From contig NZ_BSTJ01000003.1 in the NCBI RefSeq assembly GCF_030269445.1, forward strand, positions 682,001 to 746,000: a stretch of 64,000 nt of DNA, given 5' to 3'. The DNA comes from Actinoallomurus iriomotensis (GTDB lineage Bacteria; Actinomycetota; Actinomycetes; Streptosporangiales; Streptosporangiaceae). Positions within the stretch are counted from its first letter, which is position 1, and every line of letters starts with the position of its first letter. The position numbers and the translations under genes are program-made. Below the pieces are notes generated by a model. The model did not search any database, was not told the DNA's origin, and was given only the letters and a program-made list of their open reading frames with translations. This document shows positions 50,431-58,341 of this stretch, in pieces.

Positions 50431-51233
50431 CCCGCAGCCCGGACATCTTCACCATGTTGCGAAGCCTCGACGCCGCCGACCAGGACATCGACGCCCGGGG
50501 CGCCCGGGCCCGCATCGAACTCGCGCGCATCGTGGCCACCGGCCCGTCCGGCCGTCCGTCCCGGCAGCCGCACCCGCGGCGGCGCGGGCGAACGGCGTGG
50601 AAGGTCACACTCCTTGGAGGAACGGTCGTAGCAGGCACAGCGGCGGTCATCGTCGCGTTGCCGTCGATCATGGGCGGTGACCGTGCGTTCGCGAGTTGGA
50701 CACCGACCCCGCACGCCATGTCGGCGAAGGAACGCGCCAACGCGGCCGGCAGGTGCCGCCAGGTCCAGGAAGACGGTGCGGGACGTTTCGATGCGAACGA
50801 ACTACGCCATGCCGATGCCGCGATCGTCGAACGCCGTGGTGCATGGACGACCGTTGTGCTCGCGACGGGAAAGGGTTTCTCGGCGACCTGCATCACCGAC
50901 GACTCGACACACTTGTTCAGGGACTCGTTCGGCTCGATCGGAACGCCTGCGGGCTACACCCCACCCGGCCCCCGTGACCTGGTCGCGACCGACCTCGGCA
51001 CCGGCATCATCGACGCCGGCCACCTGTCCATCGCAGCCGGCATCGCCGGTCCCGAAGTCGCGAAGGTCCTTTATCGGAGCCCAGCCCACGGCGACGTCAC
51101 CGCGACGGTGTCGCGAGGACGCTTCGCGCTCTGGCTGCCGGGCGACGAACTCGCGCACGCCGCGAAGAACGGCGTCGAGGTCGAGGTGACCTACCGCGAC
51201 GGCGGCACCGGAACCAACCGCCTGCACCTTTGA
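50427..51233 (+). CDS. Membrane protein coupled to ECF sigma factor (putative anti-sigma)
   Basis: GTG at 50427 overlaps the sigma stop (GTGA). 268 residues: a cytoplasmic Arg-rich N-terminus of about 65, one helix at 68-88, and an extracytoplasmic domain of 180 residues with two cysteines. I see no zinc-binding His-x-x-x-Cys-x-x-Cys motif, so it is not a classical ZAS anti-sigma factor; it is the layout of CU044_5270-like sigma partners. Regulation of the sigma factor is inferred from coupling. Confidence 0.8.
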   Translation: MTRSPDIFTMLRSLDAADQDIDARGARARIELARIVATGPSGRPSRQPHPRRRGRTAWKVTLLGGTVVAGTAAVIVALPSIMGGDRAFASWTPTPHAMSAKERANAAGRCRQVQEDGAGRFDANELRHADAAIVERRGAWTTVVLATGKGFSATCITDDSTHLFRDSFGSIGTPAGYTPPGPRDLVATDLGTGIIDAGHLSIAAGIAGPEVAKVLYRSPAHGDVTATVSRGRFALWLPGDELAHAAKNGVEVEVTYRDGGTGTNRLHL

Positions 51234-51240
51234 GGAATGA

Positions 51241-51267
51241 ACCAGGGGCTCGGGGATCCGCCCCTTG
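51241..51267. terminator. Terminator of the sigma factor operon
   Basis: CCAGGGGC / GCCCCTTGG stem with a 10-base loop, 8 bases after the stop. Confidence 0.55.
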
Positions 51268-51424
51268 GCGAGCGAGCAGCCACTGACCTGCGGTTCCTTG
51301 TCGTTGTTGCTCGTTTCCCGCTGTTCGTACGCCCCTCTCTGGCCGGCGGGAAGACGGCGACCGGTGCGGGCGTTATGGGGCCCAGCGTCCCAACGGTGCG
51401 GGCGCCATCGAAGGAAGGACTCCG

Positions 51425-51781
51425 ATGACCTACGAGGAGTACCAGCGCGGACAGATGTTCTTCGACGCCCGGGACTACGCCGAAGCGGGCCGCATCCTCG
51501 TCCCGATCGTCGAGAACGAGCCGGACAACCGGGCGGCCGTCGAACTGCTCGGGCGGGCCTACTTCCACAGCGCGCAGCTGGGCCGCGCGGAGCAGACCTT
51601 CCGGCGGCTGATCGAGCTGGACCCCGCGAACGGCTGGGCGCATGAGGCGCTGGCCCGCACGCTCGAACGGCGCGGCCGCGCCGACGAGGCCGCGCCGTAC
51701 CGCAAGCTGGCTCGCGCCATGGGCACCGACCAGGCCGAAGAGGCGGCGATCTCCGTCTCCGCGGCGAACCTCGTCGGCTGA
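51425..51781 (+). CDS. TPR repeat protein
   Basis: 118 residues forming about three tetratricopeptide helical pairs (Ala-Arg-Asp-Tyr-Ala-Glu-Ala; Leu-Leu-Gly-Arg-Ala-Tyr-Phe; Leu-Ile-Glu-Leu-Asp-Pro-Ala-Asn), a protein-binding scaffold. Family is common in actinobacteria; partners unknown. GAAGGA precedes the ATG. Confidence 0.9.
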   Translation: MTYEEYQRGQMFFDARDYAEAGRILVPIVENEPDNRAAVELLGRAYFHSAQLGRAEQTFRRLIELDPANGWAHEALARTLERRGRADEAAPYRKLARAMGTDQAEEAAISVSAANLVG

Positions 51782-51821
51782 GGTCCACCGGCACCGGGCG
51801 CGCGGTGGGACCGCCGGGCTC

Positions 51822-52700
51822 CTAGAGATCGGCCGGCGGTCCCACCGCGGCCCTGTCCGGGCCTTGGGTCGGTCCGGTCGTGACGGGTGCGGCCCAGGCG
51901 CGAAGGAGCCGCACCTCGGTTGCGCTCTTTTCATCCGGGATGAGGGTGACCAGTCGGTGGCGTGTTTCGTCCACCGGCACGAAGTTCTGATATCGCAACC
52001 GCAACACTCCGAGGGCCGGATGACGGAGGCTTTTGACTCCGGAGGAGCGCTGCTCGACGTTTCCCGCGTTCCACAGTGCGCGAAAATCCTCGCTGTACGT
52101 CGTCAATTCCGCGATCAATGCCGCCAATTGGGGGTCACGGGGGTACTGGCCTGCCGACAGACGCATCTGCCCGGCAGTGGCGGCGGCGACCTCGTCCCAT
52201 TCCACGTAGAAATCACGTGCGCCAGGGTCGAGAAAGAGGTAGCGGGCGAGGTTGTGCGTCCCACTCTTCGCGGTCGTGACATCGATGAGCAGGCGGGTGG
52301 CGAGCGAGTTGGCGGCCAGCACCTCGAAGTAGTCATTGATGATCAATGCCGGGATGCCGTCCATCAGGGAGAGCATGCGTCGCAGTTGTGGGCGTGGCGC
52401 GCCGGCCGCCTGGTCGGCTGAATGGGCCGCGACGCGGCGCAGGGAGTCCAGATGGGCGCGCTCTACCTCCGAGAGGCCGAGTGCGCACGCGATCGCGTCT
52501 AGGACCTCGCGCGAAGGTCGGGTCGCCCGGCCCTGCTCCAGCCGCTGGTAGTACTCGACGCTGATCCCGGCGAGTTGTGCGAGTTCCTCCCGTCGCAGCC
52601 CGGGAACCCGGCGCCGCGAGCCACCAGGTAGGCCGGCGCTCTGCGGAGTCACCCGGGCACGTCTCGTACGCAGAAATACCCCGAGCTCCCCTCGATGCAT
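51822..52700 (-). CDS. XRE/MmyB-type transcriptional regulator
   Basis: ATG at 52700 starts the standard Leu-Gly-Xxx-Phe-Leu-Arg-x-Arg-Arg opening; longer starts add random sequence. 292 residues: HTH at about 10-85 (Arg-Arg-Glu-Glu-Leu-Ala-Gln-Leu-Ala-Gly-Ile-Ser-Val-Glu-Tyr-Tyr) and a PAS-like MmyB ligand domain with Ala-Leu-Ile-Ile-Asn-Asp-Tyr-Phe-Glu-Val near 125. In this family the gene usually represses a divergent enzyme gene, here the dienelactone hydrolase. Confidence 0.92.
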   Translation of the reverse strand: MHRGELGVFLRTRRARVTPQSAGLPGGSRRRVPGLRREELAQLAGISVEYYQRLEQGRATRPSREVLDAIACALGLSEVERAHLDSLRRVAAHSADQAAGAPRPQLRRMLSLMDGIPALIINDYFEVLAANSLATRLLIDVTTAKSGTHNLARYLFLDPGARDFYVEWDEVAAATAGQMRLSAGQYPRDPQLAALIAELTTYSEDFRALWNAGNVEQRSSGVKSLRHPALGVLRLRYQNFVPVDETRHRLVTLIPDEKSATEVRLLRAWAAPVTTGPTQGPDRAAVGPPADL

Positions 52701-52838
52701 CATGACCGTCATTATGCCCAGCGTCGACGAATGGAAGGTGGCCCTGCCAGTACCCGTAAGAGTGGGATCTGGATGACATGGCGGGCTCATCGGCAATCTC
52801 TGATCCGTACGAACGCCACGGAACGGAAGAGATCAATC

Positions 52839-53585
52839 ATGTGCCATTCGGTCGACGGCCGCCCACCCGCCTCACCCGTGGTCACCGGAGAGGTCGTCGA
52901 ACATGGACACCTGGAGATCACGGCAGACGACGGCAACCGCCTGAACGCCTACCGTGCGACTCCCACCGTTCCGAACGGACGGAACGTCGTCATCCTCCCG
53001 GACGTTCGTGGACTGCATCCGTTCTACGAGGCCCTGGCCCATCGGTTCGCCGAGGCCGGCTTCCACACCATGGTCATCGACTTCTACGGGCGCAGCGCGG
53101 GCACCCTGCCACGCGATGACTCCTTCGATCCGATGACGCACATGGCGTTGCTGGAGGCCCCCCATGTCGACGCCGACGTCGCGGCGGCCGTCGTACGGCT
53201 ACGCGAGGAGCACCCGGGCCCGGTGTTCACCGTTGGGTTCTGCCTTGGCGGAGGGCACTCCTGGCGGCAGGCCGCCACCGAACTGGATCTCGCCGGGGCG
53301 ATCGGCTTTTACGGGCCTCCCCGTTTCTTCGGCGACGCCACTACGACGCTGTCCGCGCCGTTGCTGATGCTGCTGGCCGGCGACGACGTCGCCACCCCGC
53401 AGGCCGAATTCCAGGCGCTCGCGGCCGGCTTCGACGAGGCCGGCAAGGAGTATGAGATGCACGTCTACGACGGGGCCCCGCACTCGTTCTTCGACGTGGC
53501 CTTCCGCGACTGGGAACGGGAGTGCGCCGACGCCTGGCAGCGCATCCTGAGCTTCACCTCCCGGAACGGTGGCGAGGCGGCATGA
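52839..53585 (+). CDS. Dienelactone hydrolase-family protein
   Basis: 248 residues from ATG 52839 (GGAAGAGA upstream). Alpha/beta hydrolase with nucleophile elbow Gly-Phe-Cys-Leu-Gly-Gly near 126, Cys in place of Ser as in true dienelactone hydrolases, acid Asp in Gly-Asp-Asp and His in Ala-Pro-His-Ser-Phe near 222. Hydrolyses lactones or esters; control by the divergent MmyB regulator is likely. Confidence 0.92.
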   Translation: MCHSVDGRPPASPVVTGEVVEHGHLEITADDGNRLNAYRATPTVPNGRNVVILPDVRGLHPFYEALAHRFAEAGFHTMVIDFYGRSAGTLPRDDSFDPMTHMALLEAPHVDADVAAAVVRLREEHPGPVFTVGFCLGGGHSWRQAATELDLAGAIGFYGPPRFFGDATTTLSAPLLMLLAGDDVATPQAEFQALAAGFDEAGKEYEMHVYDGAPHSFFDVAFRDWERECADAWQRILSFTSRNGGEAA

Positions 53586-53610
53586 GTGTTCCGCCGATCG
53601 ACACGGGGGT

Positions 53611-54849
53611 TCACCACATTCCGCGCTCGGCCGGGGGGCCGGTCGGGAGTGCCGGGAAGGTGACGGGCAGGGCGTCGAGGGCGCGGTGGAAGGGGCCGGG
53701 GCGCCACTGCAGCCGGTCGGTGGGGATGGCCAGGTCCATGTCCGGCAGCGAGTCGAGGAGCCTTTCGATCGCGATGGCGGCGATCAGGCGGGCGTGTCCC
53801 TGGGCGGGGCATCGGTGCGGGCCGGCGCTCCAGGCCAGGTGGGCGCGGTTGCCGGCCCGCTGGTCCGAGAATGTGGCCGGGTCGTTGTTCGCGGCGGTGA
53901 AGCTCACGACGACCGGCTGGTCGGCGGGCAGACGGGTGCCGGCCAGGGTGAGGTCCCGTACGGGGTAGGTGATGCCGAAGTTGGCGAGCGGCGGGTCGGT
54001 CCACAGGACCTCATCCAGCGCGTCGTCGACGGCGAGGCTGCCGCTGGAGACGTCGCCGGCGAACCGGTCGTCGGACAGCAGGAGGTGCAGCGCGTTCGCG
54101 ATGAGGTTCTGTTCGGGTTCGGTTCCGGCGCCCATGAGGATGACCAGCTGGTACATCGCCTCTTCGTCCGTAAGCCCGACAGGGTGCTGCAGCAGCCAGG
54201 ACGCGACGTCCTGGCCGGGCCTCCTGCGTTTGAGCGCGACGAGTTCGATGAGGCACTGGACGAGTTCCACGTACGCCTTCTCGGCGTCGACGACGTCGAA
54301 GATTCCCTTCACGCCCGCGGCGAGCCGTTCGCCGAGCGGGCCGGGGCAGCCGAACATCTGATTGAAGATCAGGATCGGTAGTGGCCTGGCGTACTGGGTG
54401 ACCAGGTCGGCCTCTCCGTCATGCGCGAACTGCGCGATGAGCTCGCCCGCGCTGTGCTCGACCTGTTCGCGCAGCGTGTGCACGTCCAGGCGCTGCAGGC
54501 TGTCGTTCACCGCTCGGCGAAGTCGGGCGTGCGTGGCGCCGTCGGTGTACAGGCAGTTCGGCCGGTACATCATGAGGGGGAGGACCGGGCAGTCCGGGGG
54601 AATGTTCCGCTGCCATCGGCGCGGGTCCTTGGGGAACGCCTCGGGATCACGGAGCACGTGGAGAGCGGCCTCGTATCCCAGGACGAGCGTGGCCGGGACG
54701 CCGGGCGCGAGCTCCACCGGCGCGGCCTGTCCGTACCCCCGCAGGTGGTCATAGACGCGGCCCGGGTCGGCGGCGAACTCCGCTCCGTAGAGCGGGGTGG
54801 GCCGGGGCCGGGGGCACGACTCTTCCGCATGCGGCTCGTACTCATGCAT
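53611..54849 (-). CDS. Cytochrome P450
   Basis: 412 residues. Heme-binding loop Trp-Ser-Ala-Gly-Pro-His-Arg-Cys-Pro-Ala-Gln-Gly near 350 (the usual Phe is Trp), I-helix Gly-Ala-Gly-Thr-Glu-Pro near 243 in place of the common Ala-Gly-x-Asp-Thr, and Glu-x-x-Arg altered to Glu-Val-Leu-Trp. Its ATG overlaps the stop of the 64-residue gene. The unusual I-helix and K-helix may mean a non-monooxygenase reaction. Third gene of the nitrilase operon. Confidence 0.88.
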   Translation of the reverse strand: MHEYEPHAEESCPRPRPTPLYGAEFAADPGRVYDHLRGYGQAAPVELAPGVPATLVLGYEAALHVLRDPEAFPKDPRRWQRNIPPDCPVLPLMMYRPNCLYTDGATHARLRRAVNDSLQRLDVHTLREQVEHSAGELIAQFAHDGEADLVTQYARPLPILIFNQMFGCPGPLGERLAAGVKGIFDVVDAEKAYVELVQCLIELVALKRRRPGQDVASWLLQHPVGLTDEEAMYQLVILMGAGTEPEQNLIANALHLLLSDDRFAGDVSSGSLAVDDALDEVLWTDPPLANFGITYPVRDLTLAGTRLPADQPVVVSFTAANNDPATFSDQRAGNRAHLAWSAGPHRCPAQGHARLIAAIAIERLLDSLPDMDLAIPTDRLQWRPGPFHRALDALPVTFPALPTGPPAERGMW

Positions 54850-55036
54850 ATGTGTGCTTCTTCCGCTTTTCCCGCAGGAGCGCGTTCAGCTCGATGGCGG
54901 TGGTCGCCGTGACGCGGTCGTTCTTGCCGCGCAGTGCGGACCAGGTGTTCTGCCACGGGTCGTACAGGAACGCCCAGTCCGGGAAGGTCTCCCTCAACTT
55001 CTGCAGCCAGTTCGCCGCATCCACCCAGCCCGTCAT
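54842..55036 (-). CDS. 64-residue protein between nitrilase and P450
   Basis: ATG at 55036 overlaps the nitrilase stop (ATGA), and its stop overlaps the P450 start. Sequence is Trp/Leu-rich (Trp-Leu-Gln-Lys-Leu...Phe-Leu-Tyr-Asp-Pro-Trp-Gln-Asn-Thr-Trp), no cysteines, basic C-terminus. Tight overlaps on both sides show it is genuinely translated. I do not recognise it; could be a small subunit or chaperone of either enzyme. Confidence 0.75.
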   Translation of the reverse strand: MTGWVDAANWLQKLRETFPDWAFLYDPWQNTWSALRGKNDRVTATTAIELNALLREKRKKHTYA

Positions 55037-56127
55037 GGGCTTGCGTCTCGGTGAACGGCCGGCAGCGCGAGAGGCTCGGCAGGTTCGACGTGTTCGGTCG
55101 AGGGGCGTTGTTCGTCGATGTCCCACTCGACGCCGGACTGGTCGCAGGACGACCGGGCGCCGGCGGTCAGCGGGGCTCTCACCACCGGCGTACGCGGCCG
55201 GGGATCGAACAGCAGCCGGGTCACGTCGCCACGGCTGTAGTGCCCCGCAGGGTCCTGCAGGGACTTGACGAGGGGGATCACGCCGAGGTCGATCTCGCCG
55301 TAGACGAGTCCCTCGACGTCGGGTGGCAGAGTCGTCCCGACCGGGCGGCCGTCGGGGGCGAATATCTGGGAGAAGCCGCCGCTTCCGCCGGAGAGGAAGT
55401 GCACCCGTTCTTCGTTTCCCTCGGCGAACATGTCCAGGCCGCGCTCGCCGAGCATCGTCGTGGCGGCGAGTACGTAGCAGCCGCCTTCGAGCGCGTAGAC
55501 CTGGCTGATCCGCATACTGGCCTCGTCGGACAGCGGGTAGGTGTACCGGCTCTTGGCAAGGCTGGGCCACGACGCCACGTGCACCTGCTCGTTCATGCTG
55601 TACATCGCGTACTTCGTCAGCGGCTGCAGGTGTTCCCAGCAGTTGAGCGCGCCGAGGCGGCCGATGCCCTCGACCTCGTGGACGGCCAGGTCGCTTCCGT
55701 CGCCTTCGCCGAAGACGCCGCGCTCGACCGACGTCGGCTTGAGCTTGCGCCGGGTCGCGATCACTTCCCCCTGCGCGCCGAAGATGAACTGCGCCATGTA
55801 CAGCGATCCGCCGTCGCGTTCGCTGGCGCCGACGACGGCCGTGATCCCGTGTTCGGCGGCCGCCTTGGCCAACCGGGTGAACGGTTCGTCCCCGACCACG
55901 ATCGAGTTCTCGTAATAGCGGGGGATGAACTTCATTCCCCACAGCGGCGAGCCGCTCCAGATCCACGCCGGATAGCCGGGGATCCACGTCTCGGGAAAGG
56001 CGATGAGGCCGGCGCCGTTCCGAGCGGCCTGAGCGATGAGACCGATCGCCTTGTCCGTGGAAGCGTGAACGTCCAACCAGACTGGCTCTGCCTGAACGAC
56101 CGCGGCCTTGAACCGGGGGGTGGGCAT
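55033..56127 (-). CDS. Nitrilase (carbon-nitrogen hydrolase superfamily)
   Basis: 364 residues, true-nitrilase length. Catalytic triad visible: Glu in Phe-Pro-Glu-Thr-Trp-Ile near 46, Lys in Arg-Arg-Lys-Leu-Lys-Pro-Thr near 130, Cys in Leu-Asn-Cys-Trp-Glu-His near 164. The Trp-Glu-His after Cys is typical for nitrilases that hydrolyse nitriles to acids. First gene of the nitrilase/64-aa/P450 operon, divergent from a NitR-like AraC gene, as in rhodococcal nitrilase loci. Confidence 0.93.
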   Translation of the reverse strand: MPTPRFKAAVVQAEPVWLDVHASTDKAIGLIAQAARNGAGLIAFPETWIPGYPAWIWSGSPLWGMKFIPRYYENSIVVGDEPFTRLAKAAAEHGITAVVGASERDGGSLYMAQFIFGAQGEVIATRRKLKPTSVERGVFGEGDGSDLAVHEVEGIGRLGALNCWEHLQPLTKYAMYSMNEQVHVASWPSLAKSRYTYPLSDEASMRISQVYALEGGCYVLAATTMLGERGLDMFAEGNEERVHFLSGGSGGFSQIFAPDGRPVGTTLPPDVEGLVYGEIDLGVIPLVKSLQDPAGHYSRGDVTRLLFDPRPRTPVVRAPLTAGARSSCDQSGVEWDIDEQRPSTEHVEPAEPLALPAVHRDASP

Positions 56128-56356
56128 GAGACTTTCCGCCTGTCAGCAACTCCAGGTCGATGACCTGGGGGTTTGATGATGAGCCGACACGCTAGCGGGC
56201 GGAGCCCCGGCCTCCTTGCCCAGAAGCGCCCGGACACTTGACGCGGCGCGCACCGGCGGAATGGCGGATGTCCCCACCTGGGAGACCACATTTCGTCCCT
56301 GCGGCGCGCTAAGGTGCGCTTACTGTCTGTTGCACAGGTTTTGAAGCGGAGTACGG

Positions 56357-57331
56357 ATGACCCTCGTCCGATCCACCGGCGACCGGCCTCCCGATGAACG
56401 GCTGGACTACTGGCACGAGATCGTCGCCGAGTCTCTGGTACGCCTGCGGATCTCCGCCGCCGAGGGTCCGGCCGTGGTGGCGAGCCTGAGCGTTGACGAT
56501 CTCGGCGACCTGCGGTTGTGCTCCGTACGTGCCGGTGGCGGCGAAGTGGTCAGGACACCACGCCTGATCTCCGCTTCGTCCGAGCCGTTGATCCTGTTGA
56601 GCCTGCAGACGTCGGGCAGCTCCGTGGTGGCACAGGATGGCCGCGAGGCGCTGCTGCGCCCCGGAGACTTCGCCTTCTACGACACCAGCCGGCCGTACTC
56701 CCTCGGCTTTCACGACCCCTTCACGATGACCGTCCTGCGGGTCCCCGCGCGCAGTCTCGCGCTGCCCGAGTCCACGATGCGTGCGACCACGGCGACGGTC
56801 TTCCGCGGCGACGACGGCTTCGGCCGGTTACTGTCGCCCTTCCTCACCGGACTCGCGGCGCAGGCGGGTTCGTACCACGAGAGCGCGCGCGCCGAGCTGG
56901 CCGGCGGCATCCCCGAGCTCATCAGAGCCGCGGTCGCCCTGCGGGCCGGCCAGGCGACGCCGTTTCGGGAGGACGCGCCCGGCACCGCGCTGCTGGCACA
57001 GATCAAGCAGTACATCGAGCGGCACCTGGACGCCCCTGGCCTCTCCCCCTCGGCGGTGGCCCATGCGCATGGCCTGTCGACGCGCTACCTCCAGAAGCTG
57101 TTCGCCCGGGAGGACACCAGCCCGGCCGCGTGGATAAGACGGCGCAGGCTCGAGATGTGCCGGCGCGACCTCACGAGACCGGCCTCGGCCCACCGCACCA
57201 TCGAAGCGGTCGCGTTCCGCTGGGGCTTCGCGAGCGCCGCCCACTTCAGCCGGGTCTTCAAGGACACGTACGGGATGACGCCCCGGGAGTGGCGGGCCAT
57301 GGCGAACGAGGGCCCGGACCGCACCGCCTGA
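56357..57331 (+). CDS. AraC-family regulator, NitR-like
   Basis: 324 residues. N-terminal 200 residues form an AraC-binding-like cupin sensor (Pro-Gly-Asp-Phe-Ala-Phe-Tyr-Asp near 105) and the C-terminus a double HTH (Leu-Ser-Pro-Ser-Ala-Val-Ala...Trp-Gly-Phe-Ala-Ser-Ala-Ala-His-Phe-Ser-Arg). Same class as NitR of Rhodococcus, which activates nitrilase on nitrile or amide signals. Divergent position supports this role here. Confidence 0.9.
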   Translation: MTLVRSTGDRPPDERLDYWHEIVAESLVRLRISAAEGPAVVASLSVDDLGDLRLCSVRAGGGEVVRTPRLISASSEPLILLSLQTSGSSVVAQDGREALLRPGDFAFYDTSRPYSLGFHDPFTMTVLRVPARSLALPESTMRATTATVFRGDDGFGRLLSPFLTGLAAQAGSYHESARAELAGGIPELIRAAVALRAGQATPFREDAPGTALLAQIKQYIERHLDAPGLSPSAVAHAHGLSTRYLQKLFAREDTSPAAWIRRRRLEMCRRDLTRPASAHRTIEAVAFRWGFASAAHFSRVFKDTYGMTPREWRAMANEGPDRTA

Positions 57332-57340
57332 CACGCGCGG

Positions 57341-57375
57341 ACGGTGCCGGCCGCACTCATCCCGGCCGGCACCGT
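57341..57375. terminator. Terminator after AraC gene
   Basis: Perfect 13-bp stem (ACGGTGCCGGCCG / CGGCCGGCACCGT) with a 9-base loop. Confidence 0.8.
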
Positions 57376-57394
57376 TTCACTAGGCTGACGTCCG

Positions 57395-58306
57395 ATGAAA
57401 CCCCCCACAGGCACCTGGGCGACCGTGCTCCTGCCGATCGACGAAGACGACGACCTCCGCTGGGAGCACGTCGGCGAGCAGCTGGACCACCTCATCGGCG
57501 CCGGAGTCGACGGCGTGTACACGGGTGGGTCGGCCGCCGAGTTCTGGACGCAGAGCGAGGCGGAGGTCGACCGGCTCGCCGAACTCGTGGCCGCCCGCTG
57601 CCGAACGGCGGGCGTACCGTTCCAGATCGGCTGCGCCCACCCCAGCCCGCAGGTCGCCCTCGACCGGCTTCGCCGCGCGCGGGAACTCGCGCCCGACGCC
57701 GTTCAGGTGATCCTCCCCGACTGGTTCACCGTCACCGACCGGGAGGCGGTCGCCTTCCTGCGCCGTCTCGCGGATGAGGCGGCGCCGGTTCCCCTGGTCC
57801 TGTACAACCCTCCGCACGCCAAGCGTGTGCTGACCCCGGCCGGGTACCAGCGGCTGTGCGAGGAGATCCCGGAGATCATCGGGCTCAAGGTCGGCGACGG
57901 CGACGACGCGTGGTACGAGGCGATGCGCCCGGTGATGAAGCGGGTCTCCGTCTTCGTCCCGGGCCACCATCTGGCCTCCGGCCACCGCCGTGGCGCGGCC
58001 GGCGCGTACTCCAACGTCGCCTGCCTGCACCCGCGCGCCGCCGTCGCCTGGTGGCAGGCCATCCGCGACGGCCACCCCGACGCGATGTCCGTCGAGGCAC
58101 GCCTGAACGCGTTCTTCGGTGAGTTCATTCAGCCGCTCCAGCACGAGTACTGCAACGCGGCACTCGACAAACTGCTGGCCGCGATCGGCGGCTGGAGCAC
58201 GATCGGGACGCGGCTGCGCTGGCCGTACTTCGGCGTGCCCGCCGAACACGCCGAAGCGCTGCGCGCCGTCGCCCGCGAGCGGCTGCCCGACTTCACCTCC
58301 CCCTGA
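57395..58306 (+). CDS. DapA/dihydrodipicolinate synthase-family lyase
   Basis: 303 residues, TIM barrel. Family landmarks: Gly-Val-Asp-Gly-Val-Tyr-Thr-Gly-Gly-Ser-Ala near 42 (usual Gly-Thr-Thr-Gly-Glu altered), Val-Leu-Tyr-Asn-Pro-Pro near 134 with the proton-relay Tyr, and the Schiff-base Lys in Ile-Gly-Leu-Lys-Val-Gly-Asp near 165. The altered phosphate-type loop suggests an aldolase or deaminase other than lysine biosynthesis. Confidence 0.88.
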   Translation: MKPPTGTWATVLLPIDEDDDLRWEHVGEQLDHLIGAGVDGVYTGGSAAEFWTQSEAEVDRLAELVAARCRTAGVPFQIGCAHPSPQVALDRLRRARELAPDAVQVILPDWFTVTDREAVAFLRRLADEAAPVPLVLYNPPHAKRVLTPAGYQRLCEEIPEIIGLKVGDGDDAWYEAMRPVMKRVSVFVPGHHLASGHRRGAAGAYSNVACLHPRAAVAWWQAIRDGHPDAMSVEARLNAFFGEFIQPLQHEYCNAALDKLLAAIGGWSTIGTRLRWPYFGVPAEHAEALRAVARERLPDFTSP

Positions 58307-58341
58307 TCGGCGGCGGGCCGCAACCCGGCCGAGCCGCGGCG

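Noticed and set aside
54842-56149. 435-codon minus-strand frame covering the nitrilase
   Set aside because: Only its last 64 codons (from 55036) look like protein; the rest is an Arg-rich shadow of the nitrilase frame.
53611-58306. Biosynthetic gene cluster call based on P450, nitrilase, regulator and DapA-like genes
   Set aside because: No core synthase (PKS, NRPS, terpene, RiPP) is present; genes fit small catabolic operons.
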